64,000 nt of DNA, from contig JACCLO010000009.1 in the NCBI GenBank assembly GCA_029448655.1, positions 1,798,001 to 1,862,000 of the forward strand, read 5' to 3'. The notes under the pieces are model-generated. The model was not told where the DNA came from. It was given only the letters and a program-made list of their open reading frames with translations, and ran no database searches. The translations under genes were made by a program, and so were the position numbers. This document shows positions 1 through 12,782 of this stretch, piece by piece; the first letter of the stretch is position 1; the number at the start of each line of letters is the position of its first letter. Source of the DNA: Wolfiporia cocos. Taxonomy: Eukaryota > Basidiomycota > Agaricomycetes > Polyporales > Phaeolaceae.

Positions 1-289
1 GGCTCCGAAACAATTTGTGGGTAAGTGAGTATTAAACTGTGCTTTATGGATGGACCTACATCTGCTAGGCTAAGACACCACTTTAATATGAGTTAAAACA
101 TCATACATGATATATTGGCATCACATTCTGAGCTATAGAATGTCGATTGCTTGTTTTAGAATTGAATCATCAGTGCGCCCTGACAGCACGTGACCCAACC
201 TGTCTTACGCGTTGCGTCGTCACAGAGCTTGGGCTGCTCATGCTATACATTGTGGACTCTGAGATCCCAGCTACTGATCACTCTAGAAC

Positions 290-3200
290 ATGCCCAAATT
301 CATCTGCTCAGCATGTGAACGGGAATTCAACTCAGAGCGGGGACTCACTGTGCATCGGAAGTCCTGCCGTGAACGCGATAAGCAGATGCAGCGCTTGGAC
401 ACTCTCAAGCGAAAAATTCAATTAGATTTGCAGGATAAATCAAAGCGGAAACATATAGATTTATCTCATGAGCCTATTCCAGCTGCAATCTCAGATGCTT
501 CCTTTGGGGAGCCACTCCAGATTGAAGCCAATGTCCCGGTGAGCTAGTTGCTTCTAAAATTGACATTGAAGTCTTTCTATGAGACTCACAAGGAAAGAGA
601 TTATGTATGATCCTGGTCATGATATTATGGACTCTATGCAACCAATAGAAAAAAACCCAGATCCACTACCTCCAGTCTCACAGACCGGCAGACCTCTCCG
701 TGCTCGCCGCCTGCCGAAAGCCTTCAATGATTTTGTACCTTCATCTGCGAGTGCTCTTCCATCATATTTCTCACTACAGTCAACTTCTGCATACAAAACA
801 ACAGTGACACATCCTGATTCCTCAATTAATTCTGTCGCCCCGGGCCATGAACCCAGTACCTCTGAATCACAAATTCCTAATCCTGGCATACCCTCTCACA
901 ATTCCTCTGTAAATTCCCAAAACCCCACCTCTGAGATCTCTGATGCAAGACCCTCCATTTCACTCACAAATACATTCAGCTCTTGCACCAATAGCCTGCC
1001 CAATTCATTTGGGCTGTACCGCTCATACACCCATCTCCCTTCTCGTGACCCTGAGGAGGTGACAACCTTAATATCTGTTTGTGACTCTCCTGCTTTACAG
1101 GCTGCATCTCAACAACCTGGCAACTGGTGGTCAGGACTTGGCAGTATGAACTCGGTTCTAGATGCCCAGAAGACATTCTATGCCCCATTTCCTAATCCAA
1201 GCTTATACCGCCTGATGCAGTGGGACTATGCTGTAGGGTCCAATTCAGGTTCTGATTCCAGGCTTGATAGTCTTGTCAACGATGTTCTACAAGCACCAGA
1301 TTTTTCACTCACTCACCTAAAGGATTACTTGGGTGCATCTCGTGAGCGGAAGCGAATGGACACTTACATCGACAAGCAGACAAGCACTGAGATATTCTCA
1401 GCTGCTGATGGATGGCGAGAGGCTACACTACATATTCCCATGCCAGCTGATGGTGTCCAGCAACCAGAGGAGAATGCAGAAACTTTGGCGGTACCAGGAG
1501 TTCATTACCGCCCACTTACTCAAATTATCAAGAATGCCTTCACATCTCCTGCTGCAGCGAACTGGCACTATACACCATTTCGACTTCAATGGACAGATCC
1601 GAAGGATCCAGAGGGCTCATCAATTCGTGTATATTCCGAGCTTTTTCACTGTGATGCCTTCATCGAGGAGAATGAGAGACTCCAGAGCCAACCTTGTGAA
1701 CCTGGCTGCGAGCTTGAAAGGGCAATAGCAGCTATGATGCTCTGGTCAGATTCTACCCATCTTGCAGACTTTGGCACCGCATCCCTCTGGCCTATATATG
1801 TATATTTTGGAAATCAATCAAAATATGAACGTGGCAAACCTACTCAGTTTGCATCACATCATGCAGCATATATCCCATCTGTGAGTACTGATACTCTATG
1901 AAAGTAGCTTATCTGACTATGTCTAGCTACCGGAATGGTTCCAGACCATTTATACTAGGGTATATGGTCGACCTGCCCCTGCAGATTTATTTACATTTAC
2001 TCGACGCGAACTATATCAAGCTACATGGCGTCTTTTTTGGATGAGGAGTTCATGCATGCATATAGGCATGGCATTATTGTGCTATGTGCTGATGGTATAG
2101 TACGACGCCTCTACCCTCGATTTTTTACCTACTCAGCGGACTATCCTGAAAAGTATGTCAATAGCTTGTTCACTTTTACATTTGCTAATGTATACTCCTA
2201 TAGAGTGCTAATTGCCTGTATCAAATACTTAGGACGTTGCCCCTGCCCACGCTGTTTGACAGAGACGAAGTATATAAGTGCAATTGGCACAAATGCTGAC
2301 ATGCAACGCCGACAGCACTTGCGAGAAGACAGTCCTGCCCATCAAAAACAAGTTGAGACAGCACGCACCTGGATATTTGACCGTGGATGGAGTCTCACAA
2401 GTGAACGTACCAAGGGGACACTGGAGAAGCAGTCACTTACCATGGTTCGAGTATGTATTAGTATTTATTATTACTTGTCGCCATGCTCACTTATTATAGA
2501 ACGCATTCTCTGAGCGGCTCTTGAGCTCTGGATTCAACTACTTTTCGATGCTTGTTGTAGACCAACTGCATGAATTTGAACTTGGAGTTTGGAAGGCTAC
2601 ATTCACACACCTTCTACGTATTTTGTATGCCTATGGTGATGGTCCTATTCAGTCACTGAATGAAAGGTAACACTCACATACTATGACTTAATACAACGGT
2701 TGATCAATTATTATTCAGATATCGCAACGTTCCTACATTTGGAAGGGATACCATACGTAAATTTAATAACAATGCATCGGGTATGAAGAAGCTTGCAGCA
2801 CGCGATTTTGAAGATCTACTTCAGGTATGATCCAGCCCCAATTTGAACCTATATCTATTGGACTAACTTTGAAGTCAGTGCGCAATTCCAGTATTCGAGG
2901 ATCTTCTTCCCTCGCCACATAATGAGGTTATACATGACCTATTATTCACCCTAGCCATGTGGCATGCATATGCAAAATTGCGGATGCATACAGACAAAAC
3001 CCTAGACTTCTTTGAAGGTTGTACCTCCATGCTTGGATGCAGCTTACGCCAATTTGTCAAGAAGACATGCACCAAATTCATAACGCGCGAGCTTCCAAAT
3101 GAAGAAACAGCTCGTCATCGCAAAGTTGCAGGAAGGAAGGCATACAACAAAGGCAAAGACAGGGCACAGTCTTCTACTTCGCAAGGGGGAAGTCGGAATA

Positions 3201-4892
3201 ATGGCGCAAAATTCAAGACCTTTAGTCTCTCCACTGTCAAGTTACATTTCTTAGGGGACTATGTCAGCTCCATCCGTGCCTTTGGAACTACTGACAATTA
3301 TACTACTCAGATTGTAAAGTGTTTATATTTGATATAAGAACTTGAGCTCATGTTCTGTTATTTCCAGGGTGAACAAGAGCACAAGCGTGTAAAGCGCTTT
3401 TATGCCCGGACGAACAAACACAAATTTGAGAAGCAAATTGCTCGTCATTCCCAGCGAGAGCGGCTTCTCAATCAAATTAGGCTTCGTGAGAGGCGTCTTC
3501 AAGAAGCCCTCAGAGCATGGCAGACAGGAACAGGACCTGTTAGCTCAGCTACTCCGGGTACTTCAGCTACAACATCAGCTGTCGAATTAACCATAGTGCC
3601 ACAGCAGCATGAGCCTTCTGAGAAAATTAATTCTAGACGGCTCAGGGCACCTGCCGTCGTTGAATTTACAGAACCCGAAGCCCTTCCAAAAATGTCACCC
3701 TCAGCACACTATCAAGTCTCCGAGGAACGGCGTTATCACCATGATCTCATACAGTGGCTGTCAGAGCATCAGGGGGATCATGCAGTAACCGTAAGATATT
3801 ATATTGCTCATGAATGGACATTTATTGATTTGATTGTTCAGGACTTTTATCCTGACTTGATTGACCACCTCCTTGCACGATTACTCAGAAGAACTTATAG
3901 TGGAGATGAATACAACTTTACATCTCGTGATCGTGCCACTGTGGCGATAGTAAACAACCGCATGTACCGCCACAAGGTCATACGGTTCAACTACACCACC
4001 TATGATCTTCACCGGTGTACTGATTCAGTTAACCCTCGGACACATCCTGACATCATGGTGCGCTCAAATGAGGATGACAATAGCGATGACTGGCACCCAT
4101 ACTGGTATGGACGGATTATTGGAGTATTCCACTTGGATGTCAGGCATTTGGGCCCTCAGTCAAGCAACTCTGACATCCAGCGCATGGACATTCTATGGGT
4201 GCGCTGGTTCGGTCGTGATTTATCCTATAAATCAGGCTGGAAGGATCGCCGTCTTCCTCGAGTAGGATTTCTGGACAGCACTCAACCTGGAGCTTTTGGG
4301 TTTCTTGACCCCAATGAAGTAATACGAGCTGTTCATATAATTCCTGCCTTTGCACATGGCCGAACTACACAACATCTACCACCCTCAATTGCTCGTCAAG
4401 ATCATGACAATGATGAGGACTGGTGCTACTACTATGTCAATATGTGAGTTGTATGGCTTTTTGCATGCACTTCATTGATGAAGTCGAAATAGCTTTGTTG
4501 ATAGGGATATGTTTATGAGATTCCATGGTGGTGGGATTGGTCATAAAGATTTATGGGACTTATTGGAACAGTTGCAGCCACCATGGGATCAGCGAGGAAA
4601 AATTAATGGCACAGAGGAAGTGGAAGATGAAGTACGAATGAAGGATGAGGATGGCAGTGAGGGCAACGAGGAGAATATAGGGAGCAGCAGTGACGAAGGT
4701 GAGGATGAAGATATTTATGATGAAAATGAGGAGGGGAATGGGGGGGAAAATGAGGAGGAGGAGGAGGAGGAGGAGGAGGATGAAGACATTGAAACAATAC
4801 TGGCTGCAGAACATGGGGCACTCGGGGCTGAGGATGGTGAGAATGATGATGACCTGTACATAAACTATGATGTAGGATTTGGGGATCTCTGA
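290..4892 (+). pseudogene. Plavaka-type transposase gene, multi-exon, frameshifted
   Basis: This relic of a basidiomycete Plavaka (CACTA-like) transposase starts with a C2H2-like zinc finger (CSACEREF...H) at 290. The conserved core follows: an ERAIAAMMLWSDSTHL block near 1710-1760, FMHAYRHGI near 2050, CPCPRCL near 2245, the RNVPTFGRDTIRKF block near 2720-2770 and LAARDFEDLLQ near 2790-2825. Introns read from GT-AG borders are about 1881-1926, 2153-2203, 2451-2499, 2669-2718, 2826-2876, 3314-3367 and 4444-4504. The C-terminus is a long Asp/Glu tract (4610-4890). Two lesions are visible. The reading frame changes at the T6 run 2033-2038, where one missing T would restore frame. The first two coding blocks (up to 538 and from about 579) also cannot be joined in frame with the obvious GT-AG pair. 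Family assignment is from remembered block order; terminal repeats were not found. Confidence 0.8.
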
Positions 4893-7059
4893 GAAATTTT
4901 ATTCAGTCACTGTTGTAATGTGTGTAAGTAGCTATGAACGGATTGACGCACTAAAGTAGTCAGGAATATAGCCAGGCCTTGCTAACGTGCATATTGCCAG
5001 AAGAACTTAATTATTAATGTAGCGAAAGCTATTGAATAATACAGATTGACTATACGATTACAGGCATATCAAGATCGCCCAAATCCGTCAAGACCTCGTC
5101 AAGCTATAGCAATAACGAGTTCAGATGTCAATTGGAAAGCTCAGCCACCGGCGCGTTTGACGCGTCTCGACGCGCGGGAAATCGTCACGTGTCCGCGTCA
5201 TAAGCCTCGAGTAGACTTCAATGCCCGGCCGATCCTCGAAACACAGATGTATGACCCGGTAAGATATGCTATAGCAGAATAGTGGCATGATCTGCTTACA
5301 GCTTTCTTTCTATTAGTTTTATTTCATAAGTCATAAGATAGTTAGTAATCTTTCTCATTTAGTACCCCAGTGTATATTGCAATGCCCGGTAAACCGAGCA
5401 TTACCGACACTATTTGTTCTTAGCATATATGGGCATATGGTAGTGATGTATGCATCATATATGCGCATGCAATATTATGATGCACTTATATGTTAAAGCA
5501 TCCAGGATGCAGCACTGTGAACCAATTATATACGCATCTGATATCTGAGACTACATGTATCAACAAGATATATTAATACAAGTCCTCCATGTATCATCGA
5601 GTCGCATATATGCACACACATGCTCATATATTATACCTATGATACATTTGAGGACATGCAAGTTGTCGCAACCATTGTGGTGGCATGTGATGCCTTACAT
5701 ATGCATACATAACACTCAAACTGTTGCAAACACCTGCATGCCTTATATGCACATACAGTTATCCTGCTTTTTTGCTGATGCCGCCTTGTTCGATCAGCGC
5801 GTCTAGGATCATAAGCAGATGTCCCATCCTGTAGACGAACCGACTGACAATGTACGCACTACATCATCCGCCGGGTGCGCCACTGATGATGAGGGTCTCA
5901 AGCATCTTCCCTTATACCCTGAAAGAATCTGATAGCCGCGCTGGTACACTAACAGAACGCGCGGCCCTCTATCAGCGTGCACCCCTTTCTCAGCATGCTT
6001 GCGCTTGTGGAGACGTAACACCACATAAATGCACATGTCCGTACCCTCAAACACGTCCGTTGCCTCTACATCCGTATATTACCACGACAAATTTGTTGAA
6101 ATAATTCATCTTACGCGGCGTACATGTAGCTACCGAGTGGGCTGCAGAAGCTAAGCCAATCATTCACTCGCATTCACAGAAAATACCTGTGGATGATTTA
6201 AAGGCTGCGCTTATTCATGCCTCGCGCAGAAATGTTCTTCACTTCCGACTGCTCACAGGAAACCCGTCTATGTGGATGGTTCGACCAAAACGCCTGCTGA
6301 TCGCTTCATAACACGCAGACGGGAGCATCGCTGAGACATCATTAGTTCATTAACCATCCGAGTGACAATTGATAATACGCCCTTGCACTGTAGGGGCTAT
6401 GTCTGACCAGTGTTGAACAATCATGATTTGAGTCCAAACCCTCGCGATCAGGACCCTGCTCTAATTTCAATGATATCAGCTCCGCCAGGGGCTATCACAG
6501 GGGCTATCATCATTGTCGCACGTCACGATGGATTATCACATCTGTGTTACTTTTACCAAGCCTGCCCTAAGATACCATGCCCTCTGAATGCGCTTAGCTG
6601 CATTCACCTCGTGTATCGTAAACACAGTACAGCCCTAGGCCTGTACTGAGTTTTCTACTTCGCGGTCCTGTGTCTGTCCCTATTCACAACTGTCTGACTT
6701 GTTTACCACTAGACCAAGCGGGATATTGCTAGAGTTCATTATTGTCTTAAGGCTATCGAAGTGGTTGGTAAGCGACTGATGAGTATTACGGCAACTGAGC
6801 AATTGAGCAAGCAAATCACAGTTACCTTGGCCGTTCCACGGCTTCAATAGATCACACCACCCCGACCCCTCCTGCTCTTTATTTCCATCACTTGCTCAGC
6901 TTTCTCTGTGTTTCTGTTGAACAAGGACAAGAAATGGTCTGGACGAGCATCGCTAGATGTTTTCGGAGCAAACTGTATGGCGCAGTTGTGGCAAGCGTCC
7001 ATCGACGTTGAGAGCCACAGCGGTCGCCGAGCACAGAACACGTACTCGATCTCACGGAC
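4893..7059. other. Non-coding stretch downstream of Plavaka relic
   Basis: No convincing gene. Short open frames here have no recognisable motif and no splice continuity. At about 5380-5403 lies a short imperfect palindrome built on AATGCCCGG and CCGAGCATT. AT-rich sequence with many ATATGC/GCATAT words fills 5430-5770. Confidence 0.4.
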
Positions 7060-7260
7060 CGTGTACGCACCGTTGTCATGCGTGGTCTCATACCCAGACG
7101 TTTATGACTCGCACCCTATCACCGCAGGCTATAACACGTCTGGGGCATTTGAACCGAGACAACCCCATCTCCTTTGACGCCCAATCATCACGGTCACATC
7201 AGCTTCGCAAAGCTGCCAAATGCTAGATCCCTGATGCAGCTGTCCGCTTCCCCAGACGGC
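7060..7260 (-). repeat. Dispersed repeat R1, copy 1
   Basis: Read on the minus strand, this segment (GATGTGACCGTGATGATTG near its start, then a GTTGTCTCGGTTCAAATGCC block) matches the plus-strand segments near 7668-7790 and 41210-41370. The three copies share a roughly 120-bp core but no long open frame, so this is a dispersed repeat or an unrecognised relic. Confidence 0.5.
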
Positions 7261-7667
7261 TTAATGCTCCTTTGCCTCGCTGAGGCCTAATAAGCATGAA
7301 GGCGCTACGTCTCTTGATTCTTTTTGTACGATAATCGAAATTGACAGAAAATATATGTTGCTCTAGTACCCCCTTCACTTCACTTCTGAGATCCAGCACA
7401 TCTGTGCCACTCATCCCGGACGGTGTAGGCAGCATCAAACACAGCAGATATTTTCTGGCGATGAGGATACTTAGCCAGAGTGAGATAAATAGATGTTGAG
7501 GACATCACATCTCATGATTAGAACATAAGCAGGCGAGAGTGTATTTGACACAGAAAGTTTTGGTACTGTTGGTTTCAACTTTAAGTAGATGGGATTGATC
7601 GAGGAAGATGATCGATGAAGTGGAATCATCCTTCTCCTTTAGCGAGATAATGTACAGCAAAGTATGT

Positions 7668-7790
7668 GAATGGGGAAGGGTACTACGATCGGAGAGCAGG
7701 GTGTCTCAATTCAAATGCCCCAGACGTGCTATAGACTGCAGTGGTGAGGTGCGAGCCATACACGTCTGGGTACAAGACCAGCAAATACAT
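7668..7790 (+). repeat. Dispersed repeat R1, copy 2
   Basis: Same core as the copy at 7060-7260, in the opposite orientation and about 400 bp away. It lies immediately outside the left arm of the large inverted duplication. Confidence 0.5.
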
Positions 7791-8360
7791 GCATTCATTT
7801 GGAAATGGTCAAGTGCTGATTATGATTACGAGACCGGAGGTCTGATAGCCGCCTTACGGCTATAGAGCGTACCGCAAGAATGGCGAATAGAGGGCCATCC
7901 TATTTCCATGCACAATCAGGTGCTAGTCGCCACGAACATAGCATCTGATACTGGCAGGATGACAGGACATTCCGATGTGACCAGCTAAAATGCTGGATTA
8001 CTCCATCAAATATGGGAAAGCTTACACATCCGACCTGAAACAACACGTTTAGAATTCGAAAACCGTTGGCAATATGAGTTTCACGGGCGCTTTATATCGA
8101 CAAATTCAGAGTGTGGTGGACACTGAGTACCGAAACCGGATGATCTCGTTCACGTACGAAGTCTCCTGAATGTAAATATTCCATCTTTGACAGTATTATT
8201 TGGGGATGCCGAGATCAGGGCTTGTGCCAGTGTCTTCAATGACAGGCGATCCCATGCTATTGGAATCGCGAGATCGGTGAATCTATCTCTATCCACACTT
8301 CACAAATGTCGTAAGTCATGATCACATGAACCCGTACATCAAACTACCATTCAAACATCA

Positions 8361-8368
8361 TATATAAA
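8361..8368 (+). promoter_or_regulatory. TATA-like box of left SDR gene
   Basis: TATATAAA lies about 62 bp upstream of the ATG at 8430. The identical box is present in the other arm. It is a plausible core promoter, judged by position and sequence only. Confidence 0.45.
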
Positions 8369-8429
8369 CTACGAACCGACCTATACATCCAGCACCCCTG
8401 CTCTAGCAAGATCTTAGCCTGCATACATT

Positions 8430-9649
8430 ATGGCTGCCATCGACATACCCACCAACTCGCGTGTCGCCATCGTGACCGGTGCATCACAGGGAATCGGACG
8501 CGCCATCGCCTTACGTCTCGCAGACGATGGGCTGGATGTCGCAGTGAACGACATCCCGACAAAGAGTGCGGCGCTTAAGGAACTCGTGGCGGAGATACGA
8601 GCCAAGGGCCGACGAGCTCTCGCTATCGAGGCGGATGTATCGAAAGAAGACGAAGTGGCGGCGATGGTGACGCGCGTGGCACAAGAGCTTGGCGGGCTGG
8701 ATGTGGTGTGTAGTGGATATGTGCCACAATTTGAATGGCATACTGATGCCCCTGAGAACTATAGATGGTCGCCAACGCAGGCATAATGCTTGTAAAGTCT
8801 ATTCTTGAGAGTGCGTATATATCCTGTTGGTAATATTTGCTTCGATGTTGAGAATCTATCAGCCTCCGCGGATGAGTTGGATCGGACGAACGCGATCAAT
8901 ATCCGTGGAACGCTACTATCTTATAAATATGCAGCGAAGCAAATGATTGAACAAGGTCGTGGAGGACGCATAATAGGCGAGTGATCATTCTTCCGGATCT
9001 TGGATAATTGATCATTACACTGATGAACCATGAAGGCGCATCATCGGTGGCGGGCAAGAATGGTAATATATATTACCGCTCAGCAATACATAGCTCATTG
9101 TACACACAGGATCACCGATGCTCGCTGCATATTCTTCGAGCAAGTTTGCTGTGCGTGGATTGACACAGAGCGCAGGTGTATCAAGATACTTAATCCATAT
9201 GCAACACGCAACTAACACCGTCACATCTAGCGCGAGAATTCGCACCCTATAATATAACCGTGAATGCGTTCGCCCCCGGTATCATCAATACTCCAATGAG
9301 TGAAAGCTCAACCCACATCAGCGCTGATCGCACCTAATGCTAATACGCGGTAATGCAGGAGATCTGCTGATTATCAGAGGAGCCACACGCGCAGAAAGCA
9401 ATGAGGCAAGCTAATCTCTGTCCTACATCTGAGAATGTCTAAATCTTCCCTGCATAGCTATTTGGCGCACCCCCCTCTGCTCCGGAGGCGGAGCCAGAGG
9501 TCGTCGCGAGCCTCGTATCATACCTTGTCAAGCCAGAATCATACTTCATCACAGGTGAGCGGCGAGAATCATAATCATCATTGTTATCGCACTAAGAGCG
9601 GTACTTAGGCCAATCTATCAATGTGAATGGCGGTGCAATCGTTGATTAG
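8430..9649 (+). CDS. Short-chain dehydrogenase/reductase, acetoin-reductase-like, 9 exons (left copy)
   Basis: Nine exons join without any stop into 260 aa: 8430-8705, 8765-8810, 8863-8976, 9036-9062, 9110-9175, 9231-9299, 9359-9405, 9458-9554 and 9609-9649. The product is a full-length classical SDR. It has a TGASQGIG cofactor loop (aa 16-23), MVANAGI (aa 93-99), catalytic Ser in GASSVAG (about 148), the YSSSK catalytic motif (aa 162-166) and a C-terminal INVNGG. Small size, no signal peptide and the RGTLLSYKYAA block resemble fungal diacetyl/acetoin reductase-type SDRs, which reduce a carbonyl using NAD(P)H; the substrate is not determined here. Introns 3 and 7 appear to use GC donors (gcgagt, gcaagc). 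The start ATG follows a TATA-like box at usual distance. A paralogue lies in inverted orientation at 24419-25640. Confidence 0.8.
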
Positions 9650-9697
9650 GCAACGCGTTATCGACGTCAGGAGCAATATATTGCTTATCTGCAGTGT

Positions 9698-10152
9698 CCA
9701 CTTGGTACGTAGAACATTCGATAATGAGCTAAACGATCTATGTTGCGGGTCCAGTAAATTGCAAGCATAATAGGATGAAGTTACTATCCTCCTTTGCAGA
9801 TCATATTGCGAAATGACGCGAAATGACGGATGTGATCAAACTGGGCGTTGAGATAAATGACAGGTTGTCACACCCGATCTGATTTGAGACGTTAGTTTCA
9901 GATACCATTGCCAATAATTTTTTTCTCGGTACCTTTGATCAGCGTGCATAAAGGTCAACGTTTTTACCCAGTGCAACTGTGACTCCCCAAAAGAAACTTA
10001 ACAGTGTACTTGAATGTTGTTACTGTATATGTCACGCTGTTTACCGCATCGGCAAAATGCGAACTCTCATATCTAGTCTGCTAACTATTGTAAATACCAG
10101 CTTAGTAGATATACGTAGATACGAGCAGATACTACGTGTGAGGTAATGGCAG
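9698..10152. other. Intergenic, no feature seen
   Basis: AT-rich sequence inside the spacer between the inverted arms. No open frame with splice signals and no repeat partner was noticed. Confidence 0.4.
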
Positions 10153-10372
10153 CACCAACGAGGACCAAAATATAATTTGTAGGATCAACAATGACTGAAT
10201 TAATATTTGCAGGATCAACGAGGACCGACATGCTATTTGCAGGATCAACGAGGACCGGTATATTATTTATAGTATCGACGAGGACTGAAATGTCGAATTG
10301 CAGGATCACAGAGGACAGATATATTAATTGCAGGATTAAAGAGGGTGGACATATTCATTACAGGACTAATGG
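10153..10372 (+). repeat. 30-bp degenerate tandem repeat
   Basis: About seven diverged copies of a unit close to 30 bp, centred on GGATCAACGAGGACC. Because 30 is a multiple of three, both strands stay open with a ten-residue period (FAGSTRTDML-like on plus). No start context or flanking gene supports translation. Confidence 0.7.
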
Positions 10373-11272
10373 AACAACAGTACCAATGGCAGTTACAAGA
10401 CACATGGCTTTACTCAGTAATATGCACAGTCCCTCAGAGAGCATGTAAACCAGTGGCTCATTATTTCATGCACAATAGATCGGTTACAACTGCCGTAAGA
10501 ATCAAATGGCTTTGCTGAAGCAAGGTGGACATCTATGATGGTGCCCTGTCGAGTCCAAGTGCCAGTACAGATCAGCTATTTCCTGCTAAAGCACATGAAG
10601 CTGGGCACACATAGTATGAAAGGCATCTGGATATCTGATCATGAGCATGATGCGGCTCCCATCTGATTTGGTAAGTCCCTTACTTGATCAGGCAACCCTT
10701 TGTGTCATACTTTATAACCTGTCATATGTCGGAAAAACTGAGTGCATGTTGCAACACGTTGCAACCAGTAATAATGAACATGTAATCAATATAAGTTGCA
10801 AATAAGTACAAACAGTGGTAAACAGGTTGTAACACACACGCAGCGCTTCCAATTGAGTTGCAATCGCCAGGGAGGCAAGGTCGCAACCTTCAATTGCAAC
10901 TGGAATCCTACATTTGGAATCGATTTCCCACCCTTTGTAATTACTAGAGTCTGGCCGCATTAGAATGTGGGCATCTGAGTAACAAAAATCAAGTATCTTC
11001 AATCCCTCAATTTCTTAACAGCCGCCCTAGGCGATGTTGGTTAACAAATTATGCTCTCACTGGGATTCGAACTAACAATTTTGAGGGTACAGTGCAAACT
11101 ACAAAATCTCAATAATTCTGATTCAGCTACTTATACTTGAATGGAGGTACTGCCTACACCTATTCATTAGCATCCTCTGAGTTGGCGCCCAAGGAAGATC
11201 AATGATTCACAACTTGATTCTATCATCAATCCTATGACACAGATCAATTCCCTTCAAAAGATCGCCTCATGC

Positions 11273-11440
11273 TGCATTCTGCAATGAGCGGACCAACACG
11301 TTCGGATACGTGTGGGTCACACAGATACAACGTCCTACCCCAATTTCACCCAGAAAAACACCCTGATTACGAAGTGAGCGATGTGTTTGATTTTGGAATG
11401 TGGCTAACTCGAAGTAGCAGGAACTACCTACTTTTTCGAC
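11273..11440 (+). repeat. Dispersed repeat R2, copy 1
   Basis: About 165 bp beginning AATGAGCGGACCAACACG matches 19731-19890 in direct orientation at roughly 85-90 percent by eye. Function unknown. Confidence 0.65.
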
Positions 11441-11512
11441 ACAAATCATGCACATTTTCACCCCCGGCCATATCCTGTACATCCATGAAGGTATGTCTTG
11501 TACTGACATGCA

Positions 11513-12782
11513 TTGTCCCAGCTCACTGGAACTAGCCTGGAATTACCTACTGTTGCTGTCCCTGGAGAATACGAGAACGCCCTTGAACAGCCTGCACCCG
11601 CCCCAGAACAACCCATGGACACTGCGCTCGAGCCTATTATGGAAGACGTCCCTCAGCTGGATTTCAAACTTGTGGAACAACCTGCACTGCACCGCCACCA
11701 CCCTGCCTGCCCTTTCTGCAACTTCCCTGCTATCCAACCCCAGTATCGTTATTTCTCTCTATTTCCCGTCTGCATGCCTGTAGGGCAGTATCTTATCATA
11801 GATTAGATAAGGGTTCTTGTATCTTATCTTGTAAGTCAGGTGCATGTTACAGTTACTAGCGTGATCATCACGGTCGTCATCCCTGTATTTAGTACGTGCA
11901 CGGACCAGCGCTTTATGGTAGACACACCAGTCCCTTCCTGTACATACTTATACCGTGAGCTGAGGTCTTACTACCTCAGTTCTAGTATTCTCAATGTGAT
12001 GGGGTAGCTACCCTCTTCAGCTCTCCCCTCTGCGTGCGCCGGTCTGTGACCGCCTACTTTATCTCTTGACTTGCTAGGCTGGGCCTTCGACCACAAGTGC
12101 GCTATATATTAGCGTATATCTGGGTTCCCTGCTATCGCAGGTCGCACGTACATAGTCCGTGTCACCCCCCAGGGAGTACTGGAAGAGCTGAAAATCCCTC
12201 CTTATGAACTTCTTCTGCCAGCTCCGGAGTTTCTCCCACCTTTTGTGGATTATCCTCAAGATGAATTCAAGTACTGGCTTCAATGGCACTATCCCATGGT
12301 CACACTCTTCCACCAGCTGAGGGTGATAGGGAAAATGACTGTGTATACAGAAGCATTCTTGCGCAATCTCAGCAACAGTGCTTTGGACATGAGAGGGGTG
12401 CAAAACAGTAAGTACTACAACTTGAGTTGTGGCCTTTGTTAATCCTTCTTTCAAAGAGCCTGAGCCTGAGTGGATTTGAGAGCAGAGACTTGCTAATTAT
12501 GAAGCTATCAAGGCGGCTCAAAAGGCATCCAATTCCATCCCACCTAGGGTGGAAACTCCCAAATTCCTGGCAGCCCGTGCCGCTGCTTTGGCTGAAATCG
12601 AATGGTTCAAGAACACCATGGTGAATATTAGAGCCCACATGCTGGATGCTGCTGCTATACAGAAAGACTGTTTCAGTGCTGCCTCTCGTGTCACTGCTCA
12701 GAATGAATCCACACCTAATGCCTCTGCTGTTGCTATTCACAATGATGCTGCACCTACATTGCTTCCGGTGTGGAAGGGCTGA
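11513..12782 (+). pseudogene. Unrecognised spliced gene relic, N-terminal blocks
   Basis: Three protein-like plus-strand blocks follow each other. A Pro/Glu-rich block (VPGEYENALEQPAPAPEQ) covers 11513-11806. An aromatic block (DYPQDEFKYWLQWHYPMV) covers about 12160-12400. An Ala-rich helical block (KFLAARAAALAEIEWFKN) covers 12480-12780. A canonical intron (gtaagt...ttcaaag) joins the second and third at about 12411-12460, and one TGA (about 12482) interrupts the third. Between the first two lies LTR-like sequence with a TATA and hairpin. I do not recognise the family. It may be the 5' part of the relic that continues at 13635. Confidence 0.4.
11807..12130 (+). other. LTR-like segment with TATA and hairpin
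   Basis: The segment has several TATCTTATC words, a TATA-like acttatacc and then a hairpin (7-bp stem CTGAGGT/ACCTCAG, 11960-11979). The same architecture occurs at 15500-15540 and 63920-63960, as in the U3-R region of an LTR. No target-site duplication was found, so the borders are approximate. Confidence 0.35.

Larger units (their letters stand above)
7777..9697 (+). repeat. Left arm of 1.9-kb inverted duplication
   Basis: The arm aligns in reverse complement with 24372-26252. Homology starts near AAATACATG (about 7780) and ends at CTGCAGTGT (about 9689-9697). It contains the complete SDR gene plus about 650 bp of upstream DNA. Identity varies: 8297 to about 8775 appears identical to the other arm, while exons 6-8 and the outer flanks carry many substitutions and small indels. 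The unrelated 14.7 kb between the arms makes this an old inverted segmental duplication, not a compact transposon. Confidence 0.85.

Noticed and set aside
4560..4821. Leu-rich and Pro/His-rich open frames on the minus strand
   Set aside because: They are antisense to the Asp/Glu tract of the transposase gene; GAG/GAA repeats read backwards give CTC/TTC codons without stops.
11041..11130. tRNA-like segment on the minus strand (TAGCTGAATCAG and GTTCGAATCCC)
   Set aside because: Box-like words exist, but no acceptor or T-stem pairing can be formed; at most a worn SINE.
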